A DNA stretch of 9,421 nucleotides, taken from Candidatus Aminicenantota bacterium (lineage in GTDB: Bacteria > Acidobacteriota > Aminicenantia > Aminicenantales > Aminicenantaceae). The notes beneath the pieces were generated by a model. The model worked only from the letters and a program-made list of their open reading frames with translations. It was not told the DNA's origin and searched no databases. The position numbers and the translations under genes are program-made. The DNA lies in assembly GCA_030615975.1 (NCBI GenBank), contig JAUWYH010000045.1, positions 1-9,421 of the forward strand. The letters run 5' to 3'. Below are positions 7,305 through 9,421 of the stretch, one piece after another (position 1 is the stretch's first letter; each line of letters starts with the position of its first letter).

Positions 7305-7976
7305 CTAAAATCCTGAACAGACCTTAACACAGACCCCGCAGATGAGCTGCCCGACAATTCCTTCTCTCTTGAATTCCTTTAGCTTTTCGAAACAAGCCCA
7401 GTGATCGAAATCTTCTTTCAGGTCTTTAACAGCCTGAGCTGGACATACTTCTAAACATTTTCTGCATTTGCCGCAGGCTTCATCCATAGGCATATCTGCT
7501 TCAAAAGGGATATCTGTCAATACAGTCACAAGACGAAATCTTGCTCCCAATTTTGGGTTGACAAGAAGATTATTCCTCCCTATCCAGCCCAGACCTGCCA
7601 AATGGCCAACTTTCTTATGAGAAAGATGGCCCCTCTGATTCTCCCAATCAATGATCTGTGATGCAGGAACGGGAAGGGCCAGAAATCCCTGCTCCTGTAT
7701 AAAAGAAGAGACCAGAAAAGATGCTCTGTCGAGGAAGAAATTAAGCTGACGATAATGGTGGAAATAAAGAGGAGTTGGTTTGTCTTTTAAATCATCCAAA
7801 ACAGGATCTAAAAGCCTCTTACCAAGAGAAATGGCCCAGTCAAATTTTGTCTTTAACTCTTTATCGAGAAGAAACTCTTTTCTTATCTTCGTGATGTCAG
7901 CCACTCCAAAAACAGAAACTCCCTGCTTGAGGGCAAATCTTTTCACCCGCTCATAGTTTTGTTTCGTTTCTCTCAC
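7305..7976 (-). CDS. QueG-like double [4Fe-4S] cluster protein, short form
   Basis: A 223-residue protein resembling the core of epoxyqueuosine reductase: an N-terminal cobalamin-binding-type domain with VFGVAD, then AGLGWIGRNNLL at 127-138, then eight cysteines in the QueG order. These are C168, C171, C174 and C178 (CGKCRKCLEVCP), C195, and C213, C216 and C220 (CGVCVKVC), enough for two [4Fe-4S] clusters. The chain ends three residues after the last cysteine and so lacks the longer C-terminal region of bacterial QueG. In QueG a catalytic Asp lies shortly before the AGLG motif; here the aligned stretch is RGHLSHKKVGHLAGLG, with no Asp. It is therefore more likely a QueG relative of unknown redox function than a queuosine enzyme. 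The GTG start at 7976 lacks a ribosome site but sits just downstream of a good promoter. The gene is divergent from ndk. Confidence 0.75.
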   Translation of the reverse strand: MRETKQNYERVKRFALKQGVSVFGVADITKIRKEFLLDKELKTKFDWAISLGKRLLDPVLDDLKDKPTPLYFHHYRQLNFFLDRASFLVSSFIQEQGFLALPVPASQIIDWENQRGHLSHKKVGHLAGLGWIGRNNLLVNPKLGARFRLVTVLTDIPFEADMPMDEACGKCRKCLEVCPAQAVKDLKEDFDHWACFEKLKEFKREGIVGQLICGVCVKVCSGF

Positions 7977-7984
7977 AGAAAGGC

Positions 7985-8013
7985 ATTTTATAGGCGAGTT
8001 TAAGTAGTGTCAA
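7985..8013 (-). promoter_or_regulatory. Promoter for the QueG-like gene, likely leaderless
   Basis: On the minus strand, TTGACA (8013-8008), a 17-base spacer and TAAAAT (7990-7985) form a near-consensus sigma70 promoter. Transcription would start at about 7978-7976, the last being the first base of the GTG start codon. That fits the absence of a Shine-Dalgarno site and implies a leaderless mRNA. Confidence 0.55.
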
Positions 8014-8019
8014 TGAAAT

Positions 8020-8048
8020 TTGACTCAAAGGAATGATTAAGTTATATC
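8020..8048 (+). promoter_or_regulatory. Promoter for ndk
   Basis: TTGACT (8020-8025), a 17-base spacer and TATATC (8043-8048). The predicted start near 8055 leaves a 26-nt leader that contains the AAGGAG ribosome site (8070-8075). Its -35 box lies back to back with the divergent one at 8008-8013, six bases apart. Confidence 0.5.
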
Positions 8049-8080
8049 AAATAACTGATGAACTTGAATAAGGAGCAATC

Positions 8081-8491
8081 ATGGAAGAGAAAACTTTAGC
8101 CATTATTAAACCAGATGCCATTAAAAAGAAAGCAATAGGTAAAATCATCCAGAGAATAGAGGACGAAGGCTTTAAAATTTCGGGCTTAAAGATGCTTCAT
8201 CTCAGCAAAGAAGAAGCAAAAGGTTTTTATATTATCCATAAGGACAAGCATTTTTATGAAAGCCTGACAGATTTCATGTCCTCTGGAGAAATCGTGATAA
8301 TGGTCTTGGAAAGAGAAAATGTTATCTCTCACTGGCGCAAAGTCATGGGAGTAACCGACCCCGCTTTGGCCGAACCCGGAACTCTCCGCCATATATTCGG
8401 CTTCTCAATAGAACGGAATGCTATCCATGGCTCTGATGGTCCAGATACTGCAGAGTGGGAAATCGATTATTTTTACAAAGAAAAAACCTGA
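8081..8491 (+). CDS. ndk: Nucleoside diphosphate kinase
   Basis: A full-length 136-residue cytoplasmic NDP kinase, which transfers the gamma-phosphate of ATP to NDPs through a phosphohistidine. The residues expected for catalysis are present: Lys10 in IIKPDA, Tyr50, Phe58, Arg86, Thr92, Arg103, Asn113 and the phosphorylated His116 in NAIHGSDG. The usual TIRGDF segment reads TLRHIFGF here, a mild divergence. AAGGAG at 8070-8075, five bases before the ATG, supports the start. It appears to be a single-gene unit with its own promoter, divergent from the QueG-like gene. I see no convincing terminator in the AT-rich sequence that follows. Confidence 0.97.
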   Translation: MEEKTLAIIKPDAIKKKAIGKIIQRIEDEGFKISGLKMLHLSKEEAKGFYIIHKDKHFYESLTDFMSSGEIVIMVLERENVISHWRKVMGVTDPALAEPGTLRHIFGFSIERNAIHGSDGPDTAEWEIDYFYKEKT

Positions 8492-8689
8492 AAAGAAGAA
8501 ATCAGATTAATCATGCCGAAATATAGGCTATAGCTAAAAAAAATCTTTATATTTTTAAAAAAAATTTCTTATTCCAAACTGATACTAAATATAAGGGTCA
8601 TACATCCATCTGCCACTAAATAATGTATTTTGTTCGTTTTATAGTACAGATGATGAATGAACTAGATGAAAATTTTTTATAAAAAAGGG
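8492..8689. other. AT-rich intergenic region after ndk, no feature seen
   Basis: About 200 bases dominated by A and T tracts. There is an eight-base palindrome GCTATAGC near 8530, followed by an A-run, but the stem is too weak to call a terminator. The longest ATG-initiated frames I checked here are ten or so codons with no ribosome site. Confidence 0.5.
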
Positions 8690-8718
8690 TTGACATTCTA
8701 TTTTCAGTGACTTAGATT
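8690..8718 (+). promoter_or_regulatory. Promoter for the small exported protein gene
   Basis: A perfect -35 TTGACA (8690-8695), a 17-base spacer and the -10-like TAGATT (8713-8718). Predicted start is near 8725, giving a leader of about 110 nt, unusually long for a 90-codon gene. Confidence 0.5.
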
Positions 8719-8724
8719 ATTGTC

Positions 8725-8834
8725 GACGCCTTGGATGAGGATGAGAAAAGAGGAGACACTATTATTCCATTTCCATCCCATATTTGTCACCAATCCTTTT
8801 GCAAGGCGTAGTTAACCTTTAAAAGGAGGCTGCT
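8725..8834 (+). promoter_or_regulatory. Structured 5' leader, candidate cis-regulatory RNA
   Basis: Helix P1 pairs ACGCCTTG (8726-8733) with CAAGGCGT (8802-8809), eight perfect pairs. Stacked inside it, P2 pairs 8734-8743 (GATGAGGATG) with 8768-8777 (CATTTCCATC), ten positions with one A-C mismatch and two G-U pairs. A third pairing, TCCTTTT (8794-8800) with AAAAGGA (8821-8827), would cover the Shine-Dalgarno AAGGAGG (8823-8829) and would form a pseudoknot with P1. I do not recognise a known riboswitch class. The pairings are read by eye; no energy was computed. Confidence 0.35.
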
Positions 8835-9104
8835 ATGCGCAAAAGTCCATTATTTAAAGTGACTGCTCTTTTTGCATGCCTTAGTTTTCTACTCCTTACT
8901 GTTCCAAACGTGAATGCTATTGAGAAAAAGCCAAAGCTCAACTTCAAACAAATAATCAAGACGCCAGCTATGATTATCGCTTTCTTCTTCTCTCCAATCT
9001 TCGATACTGGCAAAAGCACAACCCCCACCAACAAAGACACTGCAGGGATGAAACTCAAGATTACAGGTACGTTAAGCTCACCTAGAGTTGCCAATGGAGA
9101 TTAA
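8835..9104 (+). CDS. Small exported protein of unknown function
   Basis: An 89-residue protein I do not recognise as any named family. Residues 1-28 form a clear signal peptide (MRKSPLFK, hydrophobic core, cleavage probably at VNA|IEKK). The mature part is about 60 residues: a lysine-rich stretch (EKKPKLNFKQIIK), a short hydrophobic segment (AMIIAFFFSPIF) that could associate with a membrane, a Thr/Lys-rich linker, and a polar C-terminus ending KITGTLSSPRVANGD. It contains no cysteine after the signal. AAGGAGG at 8823-8829, five bases before the ATG, and a consensus promoter upstream make it a credible gene. An overlapping open frame on the other strand (8819-9094) lacks such signals and is taken as its antisense shadow. 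Its role is unknown; the long structured leader suggests regulated expression. Confidence 0.7.
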   Translation: MRKSPLFKVTALFACLSFLLLTVPNVNAIEKKPKLNFKQIIKTPAMIIAFFFSPIFDTGKSTTPTNKDTAGMKLKITGTLSSPRVANGD

Positions 9105-9421
9105 TTCGCTCATTCTATGTAGCTAAAAATCAAAGTCAAAAAAACTAGAGGAAAAGAGTTTCAGGTAATCTAAAAAAAGAAACGATTTTTACAAAATAAG
9201 TCTAAACACAAAAAGGAGCGCATAGCAACCCAAAAAAATCTACAAATAGCAAGCCACGCTAATAACCATTCATCACAACTCAATACATTTACAATTATAT
9301 TTACACTTATAAAGAGCAGTTCTCTATCGAGATTTTGCCTCTTCTCTTTTCTCGTTTCCTTTAAGATAAACTACATCTCAAATTACAATCAAAAATAAAT
9401 AATCATCAACGTATTCAGCAA
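9105..9421. other. AT-rich region to the window edge, no gene seen
   Basis: Strongly A-rich on the plus strand. An AAAAAGGAG at about 9210-9218 resembles a ribosome site but is not followed by a usable start codon. Minus-strand frames entering from the right edge close within about 14 codons. No tRNA, repeat array or terminator is apparent. Confidence 0.5.

Noticed and set aside
8819..9094. Minus-strand 91-codon open frame resembling a small membrane protein
   Set aside because: It is the antisense of the 8835-9104 gene, which has the promoter, ribosome site and signal peptide; its hydrophobicity is a by-product of the sense codons.
8832..9226. Nine-base GCTATGCGC at 8832-8840 and its reverse complement at 9218-9226 flanking the small exported gene
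   Set aside because: One nine-base match over about 400 bases can occur by chance, and there are no target-site repeats or element-like flanks.

Overview
The window is moderately AT-rich bacterial chromosomal DNA. It carries secreted peptidases, a TPR protein and scattered palindromic intergenic repeats, with long AT-rich gaps between genes. The TPR tail wording (FLDLWKDADPGIAEVEDA) and the style of the two secreted S9 peptidases recall Candidatus Aminicenantes (OP8) and related Acidobacteriota-like anaerobes. That assignment is from memory of such proteins, not from a search.

Layout. Positions 3-461 hold the C-terminal end of a TPR protein whose reading frame runs on into a cluster of intergenic palindromic repeats (about 290-540). 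Positions 701-3100 and 3275-5908 encode two tandem exported serine peptidases of the prolyl-oligopeptidase clan. The first is a glutamyl-endopeptidase-like S9D protein. The second is an acylaminoacyl-peptidase/DPP-like S9 protein with an extra N-terminal beta-rich domain. Both have complete Ser-Asp-His triads, signal peptides and strong Shine-Dalgarno sites. Two inverted repeats follow the second peptidase, one of them a perfect 16-bp arm pair. Positions 6096-6634 hold a DUF1847-family gene broken by an internal deletion plus a frame change: the N-terminal two thirds and the C-terminal end are both recognisable, but in different frames and with about 40 residues missing. It is followed closely by an exported GyrI-like (SOUL/AraC effector-binding fold) protein that starts at TTG (6662-7216).

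On the minus strand, 7305-7976 is a short QueG-like double-[4Fe-4S] protein that lacks the usual catalytic aspartate. It is divergent from ndk (8081-8491). The gap between them holds two back-to-back sigma70-type promoters, and the minus-strand one is placed so that its mRNA would be leaderless. Positions 8835-9104 encode a small exported orphan protein with its own consensus promoter and a roughly 110-nt 5' leader that can fold into a multi-helix structure next to the ribosome binding site. The last 317 bases hold no gene I can support.

How the genes relate. The two peptidases plausibly act together in scavenging extracellular or periplasmic peptides. The other genes look like independent single-gene transcription units rather than one pathway. 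The best candidates for something undescribed are the structured leader plus orphan exported protein at 8690-9104, the decayed DUF1847 gene, and the repeat-derived tail on the TPR protein.
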